Shown piece after piece: positions 52,397-64,000 of a DNA stretch of 64,000 nt (positions within the stretch are counted from its first letter, which is position 1; every line of letters begins with the position of its first letter). The stretch is taken from NCBI RefSeq assembly GCF_017562075.2, contig NC_054084.1, forward strand, positions 42,701,197 to 42,765,196. The letters run 5' to 3'. Made by a program: the position numbers and the translations under genes. The stretch is from Anopheles merus (taxonomy: Eukaryota; Arthropoda; Insecta; Diptera; Culicidae). The notes under the pieces are model-generated. The model had not been told where the DNA came from, ran no database searches, and worked only from the letters and a program-made list of their open reading frames with translations.

Positions 52397-55300
52397 AGCG
52401 CGGAAGATTTCACCGGACCACCGGAGGTATTGTGTGTGGTTGATGGGTAAAAGAAAACAACCCCGGACTGAACAAAACCCCGCATCGGAACATAGGGATG
52501 GCAGGTCCATAAAAATCCGTTAACTACGAACGGTGCCGTAAATTTAAGTCTGATTTATTGGGCACCGAAAGATAAATTGTGGCCAGCACGAACGAACCCA
52601 CCCAATTGGATGGGTGGAAAGGAAAGAAGAAGTTATATAACTTTCCGACACCCATCAACCTGTCGGTGGTGGATGGTGGTTTCGCGCTGATCCAGTTGAA
52701 ACGATACCGGTGTCATATTTAAATTAAGCCGCTTGGAACACGGAGCCAACCAGCCACAATGGGCGGGAGGCGGAAAGGATTGGTGGTAAGCAAGGCTCGA
52801 AATTCCACCAAGAGTACCAATTAAACGAACATCATTCGCTTAAAGATGGGGAAGATCGCTTTGATTTGGCATCTTAATGATGTAGCGTGGGTAACACGTG
52901 AGTGGTCAGTATTTTTGTGTTAGTGTTTGAATGGTTGTGATCCGAGTATAAGGAACTAGTGATCTTTCAAAACTCTCTAACCGCTGAAAGTGAAGCTAAA
53001 AATCAATCTTTAAACTCTCCCTTCCTAGCTGAACGCTTCGTTTCACAGTTTAAAGCAGAATTTCGCAAACCATTTCTTTCTTCGGTACAAAAGAAGCACT
53101 TTTCCAGAGCTATTTAGCTGCTTCTGTAGCTTTTAGGGAGCACAAAACAGCCAATGTATCGCAGGCGCTGCATTCCATTAACGTTCCGTACGATGATAAG
53201 CACCTTTCCGGCGCTACACATTATCCCATTCTTGCTTTATCAATGTTTGAGCACATTTCAACTAGCACCTTTTTCTTCTGCTGCCTCCACCCCGGCGGAG
53301 AACAAAAAGCGCACCACACAGCGTCTTCACTTTTCACTCGTGCCGAATGAAATGGAAAGATTAATTGAGTGCGATTTTCCACAGTCAAAGGAGCCCTTTG
53401 GTTGGTACACCTTCGCATATGACCATTGCGCACTATCGATCCCGCGTATCACTTTCGATCGATCAATTTCCGCTCAATCATCGGGGAAGGGTTTTCTTTT
53501 TACATTAAACGGGGATTAGAACGGGATCAATGTGTATATATGTGTGTGTGTGGGACGACTGGATGTGGATGTGGATGTGGTGTTGTTACAATCCGAGACC
53601 GAGCACCAGGACGGTCACTGACCACCACCGATTCGACAAATTGCCCGGTCATTCCAGACCCAAAGCCCCATTCGCTCCTTATTCTTTGGGATGGGCGAAG
53701 TGTGAAATTTCTTTGCTACGGCTACGGGGATTCATCGCCCTTTCGATACGAAAACAAAAACAGGCGCGCCGAAGGAACTAAGCGCAAACTCCACAATGGG
53801 AGCCCAATTTTTGTGCAATAAAACGCCACGTTTTGAAGGAAAATTGGCAGCCCGGGAGCCTTTTTTGTAGCCTTCCCCACGCCCTTTATGCATCACGCCA
53901 GGCTTCGGTACTATCATTCGCGGACTTTTCAGTGGCAAAATCGAAAGTTCATCAAACTTTCAGCAACATTATAAGACGGTTTTATTTGTTTTATGTTTTT
54001 TCGGTACCCAGTTCAATGATCTCTGGGGTTCAGAGGTGTGAAAATATGTTTTTATTGCCTCACTCTTCTGGATGAAAATTCGCAACAAACTCTAATCAAA
54101 TAGTGACATGTGTGAGAAAAGGAGGAGTGCTCACAGAAGCTAAGCCAAATTATTGTGGAAATTGTTGCAATCTCGAACAAGCAGAGCGGATGTAGAACAA
54201 TTTGCATAACCATAAAAAGTTTGTTTGAACGTTTTGCAACACATCCGACACAACAGAAGCAGCGCGGAGAGTGTTAATTGAAATGTTTTTTTTCTTTGGT
54301 ACAATTAAAAAATCGCAAAAATTCGTATCGTTGTAATATTGTTAACTGTTTTATCGTTTCATATCGATTGTTCGTGGGGGACTATTGCAAATTAATTAGC
54401 ACTTTGTCGTTAAAATGATGGTGATGATAAAAAATCATTTGAACACAAGAAAAAGAAACAAGTTTCAAGAAACGTTTTACAACATTTATCAATAAGAAAA
54501 AAGAACCAAAGAATTTAGAAAAAATCTATAACCAAAAGAAAACAAAATGAATTTAAACCTGCATAGAACATGAGTAAAGTAAAGAATGTACTAAATGAAA
54601 CATAAAAAAAATACGAAAAACAACAAAAAGCAAATAATAGGTTAAACAAAACTAAGGACATAGCAATACGGCAAGTAAAATGTCGTCTCACTCAAAACCA
54701 CATGATTAAATTACATAAATAAAGCTAAAACTGTTAATAATCACACTGACAAGAGTACGCTTGGTGCAAGGCAAACAGCAGTCATCATTAGAACCACAAG
54801 CGCACAACAACACCAGCTAATTAGAACATTTCCAACAGAGATGATCATTCAATCGATCAATGTATCTCACCGTTGTTGAAAACTAGCAACAAGCCTAGCC
54901 GATGTACACATAGGTCAAAAAGGAAGCGATCTGGAAATGGCATAAACATCTTCGCCCCTGAAAACCCTTCTCCCAAACCGGTCTTCGTGATTTTGCTAGC
55001 TTCGACCGGCGTGTAAAGACAGCAACCATTTCCGCATCAAGTGCGCAAGTGCTGCAGTGCAACGATCGCAAAAACATGCACCACAGCCAAACCGTGGCCA
55101 CACTCCCCTTGATGACGCACTCTCAAATGCAAACATACGGCGCGTGTGCGTGTGTGTGTGTGTGCACCGAGTGAAAACAGAAAAACCAAAACCCAAGGAA
55201 GCGAAACAGCTAGTTGACAATTTTAATTGCATCTAAATTTAGTTTCCTTTCCCGTTTTGCGGAGGGACAAGTGCTGGTAAGGAAGAAGTCACGGCACCTC

Positions 55301-56291
55301 CTCCGATCCAGAAAGGCACGTGCATTAGACGGGTGGGTTTTAATTAAATTTTCTCCTCTTTACGAGCAAGATAAATTTCTCCTTTTTATTGAGCGAGAGG
55401 TGATAGTGCCTCGCACGGTTAAAGCGGGAGGGTCCGATGGCGTGTGGCAGGTTTTTTTGTGTCCCCCCTCCCCCCCATCATCTTCTCCCATCGGCTCCGT
55501 CCTCCTACTCGACGGTCGTACGCGTAGCTTTGCGATATGTTACCGATAAAGTGACCTCAGCCCGTGCAGTTTCCCCCCACACACACGGGATTAGTGACCG
55601 GTGTGTGTATGTGCTGCGTTTTTTTTTTTTGATGCGTTAGAGAGCCGGACAAGACACGCCGGGTACCGCTACTAAGCGCCAGGGCGATGGGTTTTATTTT
55701 ATCGCTGGAGGATTTTATGTTTTCGCTAGCAAGATGATGCCGGGAAAGATGGAGCGTTTAAAAACCGTACGCCGTAGGTAAATAGGGGTCGGGCTAATCT
55801 CTTTGCCCCTTTACACCGGTATCGGAGGATGAATTAGAGGCTGGAGGATCATCTAGGCAAGGGAATCTTTAAGAACACAGAGCGGCGGCACGGGCACATA
55901 CACCTTTTGCTCGGATAATTTGCAGAGCGGAAATCTGAAACCACCACTTGCCGCGGAATGCCGCCCAGCCGATATCCGATTGTGAGCTTTGAGTCTGTGT
56001 CTGTGTGTGTGTGTGTTTGTTCCTCTAACGGCTCGGGCTCATTTGGCTAAGCATTTGAAGCGTTTAGGCTTTCCTCTCACTCCCTGCCGATAGTTAAGAA
56101 CGAATTTTGCAGCCGCTCCAGCCGGTTACGGTTATGTTGCGCAAGTGTGTGCGGTGTGGGACGATACGACACGATGATCAGACAGCGTTGTTGTGCAAGG
56201 GCCGATGGAGGGGCGATTTTTGTTTCGATTACTCACGGCGGTGGGCTGGACCATTCTGCGCGCATCGCGGAAAAAGCGCGAAACTCATAAA

Positions 56292-56300
56292 GCTTACCTG
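56292..56300 (-). promoter_or_regulatory. osp: Recursive splice site (ratchet point) in the long upstream intron
   Basis: In transcript sense the sequence is TTTTTGTTTTCTCCTCTTCCACAG directly followed by GTAAGC, with the junction between 56298 and 56297. A strong 3' splice site abutting a strong 5' splice site with no exon between them is the defining form of an insect ratchet point. It lies on the sense strand of an intron of at least 25 kb and would cut it into a segment of at least 7.7 kb and one of 17.6 kb. Outspread is among the Drosophila genes in which recursive splicing was shown experimentally, which raises the prior. No known coding exon overlaps it. Confidence 0.75.
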
Positions 56301-59300
56301 TGGAAGAGGAGAAAACAAAAAACGATTGGATGAGAACAGTGAGCGAAGATGGAAACAAGTGGAAAGCGGAACAGAAAAGAATGGTCAGTGTTAATTGAAA
56401 AGTGCTTTTGCGTTTCGAATAAAAAAGCGATTAAATAATGATGCTTCAAATTAAATGCTGCCCCAAACATATACGCGGTAAGATTGGAAATTAAAACCCG
56501 CGCGCACTTGCGCATTTTTGTCGGTGCTTTGTCGGATTACCGGGTCAGATAAGCCGGCCGGCGGTAGTTTGAAGCTATTTATGGTGTTTTAATTTCATAT
56601 AACGATTTTCTAGGCTATCTAGCATTTTGAGTTTTAAATTTTAGGCGTTTTGAAATAAAAAGCCGTAAGAAAATGAAAAACAAGTTGTTGCCCAATTAAA
56701 TAGGAGGAAATGTTTGAAGCAAATAAAAAACTGAATTTAGATCAATATTCGAAACATCGATGCTCCATTCCCAACTATTTGCTCTAGAATCGTAAAGGAT
56801 CCGCTTAACGGCAGTTTAAACAAAACCAACCTCTTCCAGCCGGCATTCAAAAACACCACAGCATAACGTAATAATGCTCAACGCTTCACTGCATGTCCTT
56901 CAGAAGCTCACGTTTGAGGCACCGCTTTTAGTTCTGCCCCGTCGCCATTGTGTCTTTGCCTTTTTCCCTAGTGCGCAGTAGCCGTGCCGTACCGTTTTTG
57001 CTGACATAACCCGTTGCCAGACATAGGGGGTTGGCTGCCTTCCTGTCCGCACTGCCGAGCTAACGAGCCGAAGTGTCGTGACAAACTTCACAGCAAATCA
57101 GTTCGATTTGAAGGGTTTGCTCCAGCGGTGGGGGTTGCAGGCTGGAAAAGAGCACCACGGTTTGCCACGGTAGCTGAAAGTGTTGGACGTTTGAAAAAAA
57201 AACCCGACCAAACGGCGGAAGAACAACAAGTGTGAAACACAATTCCTTGCAGACACAATTGACATTTTCGTGCAATTTAGATTTAGTGATCAACGAACGG
57301 CGAAGCCTGCTTCATCAGCGGTCGTGGATATTTTTCAGCATCGCTGAAGATTGGAAGCTGTTGGAAGGTTCTCGCTTGTGCTTTTTTGTTGCCTCCAACC
57401 ACTGTTTGCTTTTGTTTATTCTATATCTTAAACAAGGGATAGGCCAGACAAAACCAAATCGAAAAACCATCGCAATGCGGTAAGAGACTTCTGGTGAAGG
57501 TATACCCCACACTATAGTTGTTCTACGGGATGTTTTTTTTGCTTCTCTCGTCCCCTTCTCATCTCCACATTGCACGATGCTTTTTCCATTACTCCACGAT
57601 CGCGAGCGAGTGAAGCGAGATGGAAATGGAACGGCGGTTGTTGTGGCACAGCCGTGCACGATCCGCGAAGATTTAACGAGATGATCTAGATCGATTGATC
57701 GAAACGTTTCGATCGGAGGGTGATATTCGCGGCCTAGGACATGATTATCGCAACGCTACTCCCGTGCCTCTCAAACCGTGGCTGTCTAGTTAGGCACTGT
57801 CTTATTAGTCGAGTCGAGGTTTGTACTAGGATTTTTTTTTGTTTTTTTCATCCTTGCTGTCGTTTGTCTCCGAGCGTGGCAGTGGAGGAAGTGACACGTA
57901 ACACCGGGCAAGAAACAAACATACGAAAGAAGATGTTCTCGCCAGCAGCTGACAAACGATGGATGAGCGAAAACGCGCGAACCGAGCTAGTGAAGGTTGT
58001 CACGTTCGTGTGACTGTGACATTTTTATGAACCGGCGTGCCGTTTGCCGAGCTATGGCCCGGTGGACGGCATTGTTTTACTTTTTATTATGCTAATGTTT
58101 TGTGGGAGGTTATGCTGTTACAGCATCGGTAGCTCTTAGATTGTTGCAACAAAGCGAGAGGGAGAACAACGGGCTTTTCTTGGGTTGGTGTTTTACTTTT
58201 TTTATTTCACATTTTTATAGTATTGTGGGAATGTTTTAGTTTTCAGTGCATTTTTATCAGTAAATGAATGTTACAGAGATTAAATCAAGTTGAGCTTAGT
58301 CTGTTTGGATACCACAAGTAGGAAGCGCGCTGTTACTTCTCATTAAAGGGAATAAATACATTTAAGGTCCGTCGCCATAACAGAGACACACAATTCCTTA
58401 ACGTAACTTGTTCAGCACTATTATATGGTGGTAGTGAATTCATAAGGAAGCAACAATATTGCATCATTTTATCGAACCGTCGCCTTAAACGTTGTAAAAT
58501 CGATACGATTCACTTTCCCAATCGAAACATAACCGTGCAGAGAAAGTTCTCCTCTGTCATTGCGGTCCCTGTCAATGGCCAAAACTGACATGAAACGTCG
58601 ACATCCCTTGATGGACGGAACGCGCCATGTGACCAACCTGCGTTTAGCTGGTATGTTGTCGTTGATAAAAAAAAAAAAAAAACATACCAGAAAACTATCT
58701 CTCACACTTTTCCTTTCGCAACACTGGGGAAGCAAACTAATATGGGATAGGAAGAAGCAAAAAAAGGGGTACATATAAATAGAGTCCAGTCCATAACCAT
58801 TCCGGCAGCGATGGGGACGCTAAACGACGAACCCCAGCTTCCGTGTCTACGCACCACCGGTCGGGTTGGGCTGGGAGCGTTTGAGTTTATTGCTTCTCGC
58901 TATTTGAAGCTGACGATCCCGTCGCCGATCGATCGATCGATGGTCGGTATGTCAATACCCACAAACGCTCGAGGTATGTGAGGAGGCAGACGTTTTGTGT
59001 GGATTTTATTTTTTCACCACGGTCCCGAGTATTATCGGTGAAAAATAATAACGATAATTGCTGCCTACTGGTTGCCAAAGCTAGCGGGCTCAATGGGTAA
59101 TTTTATGGCAGTGCGGAAGCGGCCGCGCCTTCCGAAGATTCTGGTTCGTCACAACTTGAAGTGACAGCCACAGTAGTCGTTTGTCCATTACGATGATGCG
59201 TTTGACGGCACGCCATCAAAACGATGACGAAAAAAATAAACAACACTCGATCGGCAAGCATCTGCAAAGGGGATCCAAATCGATCGGACCGGCCATTTGA

Positions 59301-62115
59301 TGTAACCTGCAGCCGGTGATGATTAAAAGATGAAAGATGTAATAAAACCTGTCACGATGCCGGCGACTTCCACACAGCAATTCCGTGTCAACCGTGGCCT
59401 GGCGGTAACGGGTCGCCGTACCCGGAGAAAGGTGTGAAAGATCACTTTCTTTTCCGAGAAGTAGGTAGGGTTTTGGCTTGCAGCAGGGCTGTGCCGAAGT
59501 GGGAGAGTGTTAGTGTGTGTGTTGTGTCATGCCTGTTAATCGTGAAATCTGGAGGGTTTGATGGACTGTGGGATGGGTTGCTTAACATTCGACACGATCG
59601 CTCCGGGTCAGGTTGAGCGTGTAAGTGACGTGAGTGATGCATTTTTCCACATGACGAAATTTATCGACAGCGGTAAGCGTTTTGTAGGATTTCGTGTATA
59701 CTTTTAAGCAGAGATTAGATACAGCGGACTTCATTTAAAACCGTATCAGATTAACTATGTATTATTTTTTGCATTTTATGATCTTCATGGTGTTGGTTAA
59801 ATAAAAAAGCTCTTTGGTGCTTTCTCTCTTATTCTCTCTTATGTTATTCTGATTCATTTATTTGTCATAATTAGTTTTAGCACAAAATATGTTAGAAATC
59901 ACGTTAATGAGTCAAACTCAAATATGCTATCATTAAAATAATATAAAAGCCTAATTTAATTTTTTGTTAAATATCGGAATACGCTTTTAAGTTAAAAAGA
60001 TATTGTTAATTGAACAGAATGAACAATATAGTATTCGATTATTCTGATATGCAGTATCTATCTAGTTCTATCATCGCCCCATTTCGCAGTAAATATCAAC
60101 ATATTACAACATGTTGTAACGCCTTTTTACAGCATCTTTATTGCTGTTAAACTAAAACTAAACAAAACTGTAATACAAAACCCAACACACACGTTTAACC
60201 TGCAAATGAGCCGCCCATCTGATAGCTCGAAACGTCTGCAACAATATTTCCCTGAAAGGGGCCATCGCAGCGGCGCTGGTGCACGAGAATTCAGGAATGA
60301 GTTTCACTTTCTCTACATGCCCCGAGGGCAAACGCAAGTTATCACATACGAGAGCGGGCCCCGCATGTGCGGTCGCGCCGAGGGTCTCCATCGATCGACT
60401 CCCTTCCCCGGAGACCAGCGACACAAGCGTTTGGACGACGAGCAGGAAAAGGAAATCGGACCTTCGAACGCATTAATAAAACATTTACCACACGGCGGTC
60501 TGTTTTTACCCCACCGGTGTCCGCGCGCCTTCACTGCCGTGCTGCCCGTGGTGTGGGAACACTGACGAAAAACTGTTAGTAGATCGACCGGCCGCGATAT
60601 ATTGGGAGCAGCCAATACTCGGGGACTCAGCCCGGGAACTCAGCCTGCAGCGAGTCACGACCGTTGGAGGGCCGGCCGGTCCGTACGCTATCCTGTCTGT
60701 TTGACGTTCACCTCTCTCCTGTGTGGATGTGTGTGAACTGCCATTCGGAACGGACCGCTCCGAACCTGTCCGGTAAAGCTCTTGTTGCGGCCGTGGGTTC
60801 GGAAATTTCATGGCCAAAAGCTTCGCGCCCTCAAGCGGTCTGTATGTGCCCAGAGACGCAGAGACAACTTTCCTTTTTGTTTTTGCCTAAAATCACTCCA
60901 GCTTTCGGAAAGGAAAGGTCCCCTCGGCCCACAACCCAGGGAGGATGGAAAGGTGAGATGAATATAAAACTAGACAAAAATGCATCGCCTAAGGGTTCGT
61001 TGGAGTGACAAAACTGAGGACAAAAATAAAATCACACACACACACACACACACGATCGTACGCATAATTCAACATCCGCTCTGCGTAAAAGCTAAAAGCC
61101 CTCGAGCCCACCGCTTGCGATGCTTAATTGCACCACAGCATGGATTTTATGAGGAAAGGGGGAATTGGAGCGTAGATCGGAGCATCGAGTTAGAGGGAAA
61201 GGGGTTATTTTCCTGCGCCTAGGGTTACTTCATGGCGACCCACCGGTGACTAATTAGTCCGGCGGTCCACGCGATTGCGCAAAAGCTGGCTGGCGTTTCA
61301 AAAAGTTGCTCGCGTTAGATACTCCGTTCCACCATCCCGGCTCGAACGGGTCCCTCCAAGGGTGGTTTTGGTGTGCCTTCCAAAGCGCATTAGGCAGCCG
61401 TTGCGCTAGAAGCGTTGCATCAGATGCGTTGTGCAGGTTTGGTGGCGAAGAAAAGGGCAAGAAAACAGGTGCATCAACCTTTAGCGACACTCGACACCAT
61501 AAATGGACTGCGATCGTACTGCGTGCGCCGTCGCCCGCGGCTAGGGAAACCGAGCCCTTGTGGGTTCTCCACATTCCCTTCTCCCAACGCCTGCTCCTTT
61601 TCCTTCTCCTCCCCTTCATCCACTGGTGACATAAACGGTACACCAGGAGCGTGCACGCGCGTTTCGATCGTGCTGCAACAGCAGGTATGGTGCGAGCGCA
61701 TACGCAATGAAGGAAATGTCGAGAGATGCTGAGATGTTGCGTAAACAACATCCATCTTGCAGCACTCACATACCGATCGGAAGGAACAAATCAGGTTCAC
61801 CCAAGCGTCCGAACGGGTCACTGCTCCGTCAATCTGGTTGGGAGGTTTGTTGTTTTTATTACTGGCTCCTCTCTCATTGCCCACCGTGTTATCTATCAAT
61901 AATGTCAGGCGCTTATGAAATTGAAATGACTTGGATAACGGTGAGGGAGGGGGAGGGGGGGGGGAGCATCCCAGGCGGTTGGTGATACAAGCTGCTGGCA
62001 AAGGAGGGCAAAATTAGGAGACGCAGAGATCGCTTTCTCTATCTTGCCCTTTTTTGGGCGATCAGTTCCGTCAGTTTTCCGGAAGCTTCCGCAGTGGAGG
62101 TGATAGCTGGACATG

Positions 62116-62499
62116 TCAAGTCAAGCAGCCATGATAGATGACAGATACAAAGTTATGAGGTCGGAAAAGTTGTATTTTTGACATATCCTGGATTTGGAAT
62201 AACCCACAAAACGAACATATGTAATAAATTCTGTTTGGCTTTCTCTTCGATTTAAGAAATTTTCTACCAGGATATGGATGGATAGCTTGAATATTTTCTA
62301 GTAGCCTTTTATCGGGCTTTGGAAATGATATGTTTATTCCTATGTAAAGATGATTGTCTGGTTCCTCTGGACAAGGAATTGATGTGCTCTGACGTTTGTG
62401 TATTCTGTTTTTAATACACCGGGAAGATGTATGACTTCGGATAGTTTTTAAAAATAATAATTTTTGAATTCTAATCAGAGTTGTGGATTTTGAACGCAT
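62116..62499 (-). other. 127-codon open frame in AT-rich DNA, unassigned
   Basis: The frame runs from an ATG to TGA through AT-rich sequence, where stops should be frequent, so it is less expected than the similar-sized frames in GC-richer parts. It is basic, with CPEEPDNHLYIGINISFPK in the middle and YYICSFCGLF near the end (a CxxC pair). I do not recognise a family. It may be a remnant of a mobile element or a nested gene. A second minus-strand frame of similar character lies at 63162-63392. Confidence 0.2.
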
Positions 62500-63080
62500 T
62501 AAGTTTCGTAGATCTTTTCGCCTTGGTAGGGTGAAAAAAAAGATATGTTAAAGGGTTTTTATAGAAAACTAAACACTGTAAGCTTCATTTCCAATTTGTA
62601 AAATACCAATTCAACATTTTCAAATGCTTGTCGAACGTACACAAAGCAATTAATGACAGATCATTCGAGTTTCCATTGTTATTATTAAAATGTATTTTAC
62701 GGGATTGAATTGTTTGCTTATGGTGTTCAGATGGCTAGAGAATCCCTGTATCGAAACTTACCAATTCATATCCAATAATTGAGCTAAGCTATATCAAAGA
62801 TTTAATCTTTTGAGCATTATTTATAGTCATTCATCACAAATGCTGGTGGTAGGAAACGATTGAGGCAATATTGATTAATGAAACCTACTTTAATAAGGTT
62901 TTTTCTCAGCAGCGTATGATTTATATTTATATCTAAACTTGTTTTTGTCGAACAGATGAATATTTTTCAAAAAAAAAAATAATAATAATTTTAATAAGAC
63001 CACTTACAACTCATTTAATACAATCAATATTTTATTTTTGTCATAATCATTCATCATTCTTTCATTGCTGAATTTATGTT

Positions 63081-63189
63081 GGTTATGTTTTAAAATAAAT
63101 CTCTGAACAGGTTATGTTAACAAATCTTAAAAATCTAAATAAATGTTATAAATCTTAAAGGTTATGTTTTAAAATAAATCTCTGAACAG
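63081..63189. repeat. 30-bp perfect direct repeat, two copies 79 bp apart
   Basis: The same 30-bp unit (starting GGTTATGTTTTAAAATAAAT, ending CTCTGAACAG) is at 63081-63110 and 63160-63189. The flanks differ between the copies. It looks like a local duplication in AT-rich DNA. Confidence 0.95.
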
Positions 63190-63912
63190 AGTTTTTCATT
63201 ATTCAAACTTTGAGGAATAGCATCAATGTGAGTGTAGAATGGCCTTAAGGCATCCAGCCAATTTGTTAAACTCGAGCAAAGAGGGACGGAAGCAGCAGTT
63301 GCCAAGAAGCAACGATTGCTTGTTTCACCTATTTCAAGAGTGTGTAATTCAATAATGCGTATAATGTGGCGAAATGTGTAAATAAAAATCAAACAAAACC
63401 ATCATTTTATGTAATTTTGATTGAGATCATTTTTGATGAACATCACAGAAAACAAAACAAAAATCATAGAACACTTCAAGCCTTTTCTTTTCCTATTTTT
63501 AAATAGACGTATTTGAGTAAATATTAGTTTCAAATATTTCCCAATGTTCTATTCGCCCTATTCTCCATTACCAGATTACCTCTTATTCAAAGATATATTA
63601 TTTACTGCATACTCACGGTATTCGCGAGGATTGCATAACAAACTTTGCTGGCTGCAGCCACGCTGGTCACCAGCCCATTCAACCATCCATTTGTCGACAT
63701 TTTGCGCATCTTGGGCCGCGTTGCACATCGAACGATTTTGCGATCACGATCGGATGCCAAATGGCGAACCATTATCATTAGCTCTTGATTGAAAATTGAT
63801 GAATCCACTGGTTACGGGAGAGATCCGTAGCATGGGACGCAAACCGGGACCCACGGGGTAAGAAGTATCAATCCAGCCCTACGCCCGGCTTTAACCGTGC
63901 GAACGGGAACCA

Positions 63913-64000
63913 TCAGTCTGAACCACCCGGGCACCCGGATTCGTCGTCATCGAAGTGCAGGACGGTTGCCACATAATCTGCACCGAGCACACGGGAATGG
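63913..64000 (-). other. Open frame at the right edge ending in a stop (weak)
   Basis: The last 88 nt are open on the minus strand and end TGA at 63915-63913: HSRVLGADYVATVL then HFDDDESGCPGGSD. The sequence looks coding, but other frames on both strands are also open here. It could be the 3' end of an upstream neighbour or of an exon cut by the window. Confidence 0.15.

Larger units (their letters stand above)
38712..64000 (-). other. osp: Long osp intron upstream of exon a (partial, at least 25.3 kb)
   Basis: No convincing exon of the family was found here on the minus strand, and no plus-strand gene. It holds the ratchet point at 56298/56297, two SINEs (43849-44081 and about 51542-51756), a possible decayed retroelement around 48222-48680, a (TG)n array at 42194-42224, a short CA array at 61032-61052, a (GGATGT)n run near 53561-53580 and a GAAAT-rich run at 51331-51379. 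AT-rich troughs lie at about 43600-44300, 45700-46260, 49800-50140, 51120-52220, 54080-54860, 58200-58480, 59690-60180 and 62110-63600. GC-richer blocks near 44350-45200 and 60190-61000 carry long chance-like frames on both strands. Confidence 0.75.

Overview
The window looks like intron-rich insect chromosomal DNA, most likely from an Anopheles mosquito. The evidence is spliced exons with GT/AG borders, very long introns, dinucleotide microsatellites, tRNA-derived SINEs of the mosquito SINE200 type with an AAG-rich tail, and no operon-like structure. The species call is an inference from gene identity, the SINEs and general base composition.

One gene is supported. It lies on the minus strand, runs through nearly the whole window and continues past both edges. 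It is the orthologue of Drosophila outspread (osp), the insect relative of vertebrate MPRIP (p116RIP), an actin- and myosin-phosphatase-associated PH-domain scaffold. Five exons can be read in transcript order: 38711-38646, 35116-34928, 34714-34651, 15900-15757 and 10053-10000. All have good splice sites and their reading phases match through all four junctions (0, 0, 1, 1). They join to 517 nt, about 172 codons: most of the first PH domain, then a basic Ser/Thr-rich linker, then a short acidic segment. The upstream exon carrying the start of the protein was not found and probably lies beyond 64000. The downstream exons (second PH domain, coiled coil) must lie below position 1.

Layout: 64000-38712 is a long intron (at least 25 kb); 38645-35117 is a 3.5 kb intron inside the PH domain; 34927-34715 is a 213 bp intron; 34650-15901 is an 18.75 kb intron; 15756-10054 is a 5.7 kb intron carrying two long CA arrays (transcript sense); 9999-1 is the start of another intron of at least 10 kb. 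The introns alternate GC-richer blocks with AT-rich troughs and carry scattered SINEs and microsatellites.

The most interesting layer is how this gene appears to be spliced. Each of the two longest introns contains a textbook zero-length recursive splice site (ratchet point): a long pyrimidine tract, then CAG directly followed by GTAAGC or GTAAGT, at 56298/56297 and 24790/24789. The 54-nt exon at 10053-10000 starts with GTGAGC straight after its CAG, so it can regenerate a donor and be skipped by recursive splicing without breaking the frame. In the frame dictated by its neighbours this microexon encodes DSGIDS, an exact match to the DSGxxS phosphodegron recognised by beta-TrCP/Slimb. Recursive splicing could therefore switch a regulated-destruction motif in or out of the protein. 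Recursive splicing of outspread introns is known in Drosophila; the degron-bearing recursive microexon is a proposal from this reading.

No tRNA, rRNA, CRISPR or convincing plus-strand gene was found. Many 100-216 codon open frames occur on both strands and mostly look like chance in GC-richer intron DNA; the few that stand out are listed with low confidence.
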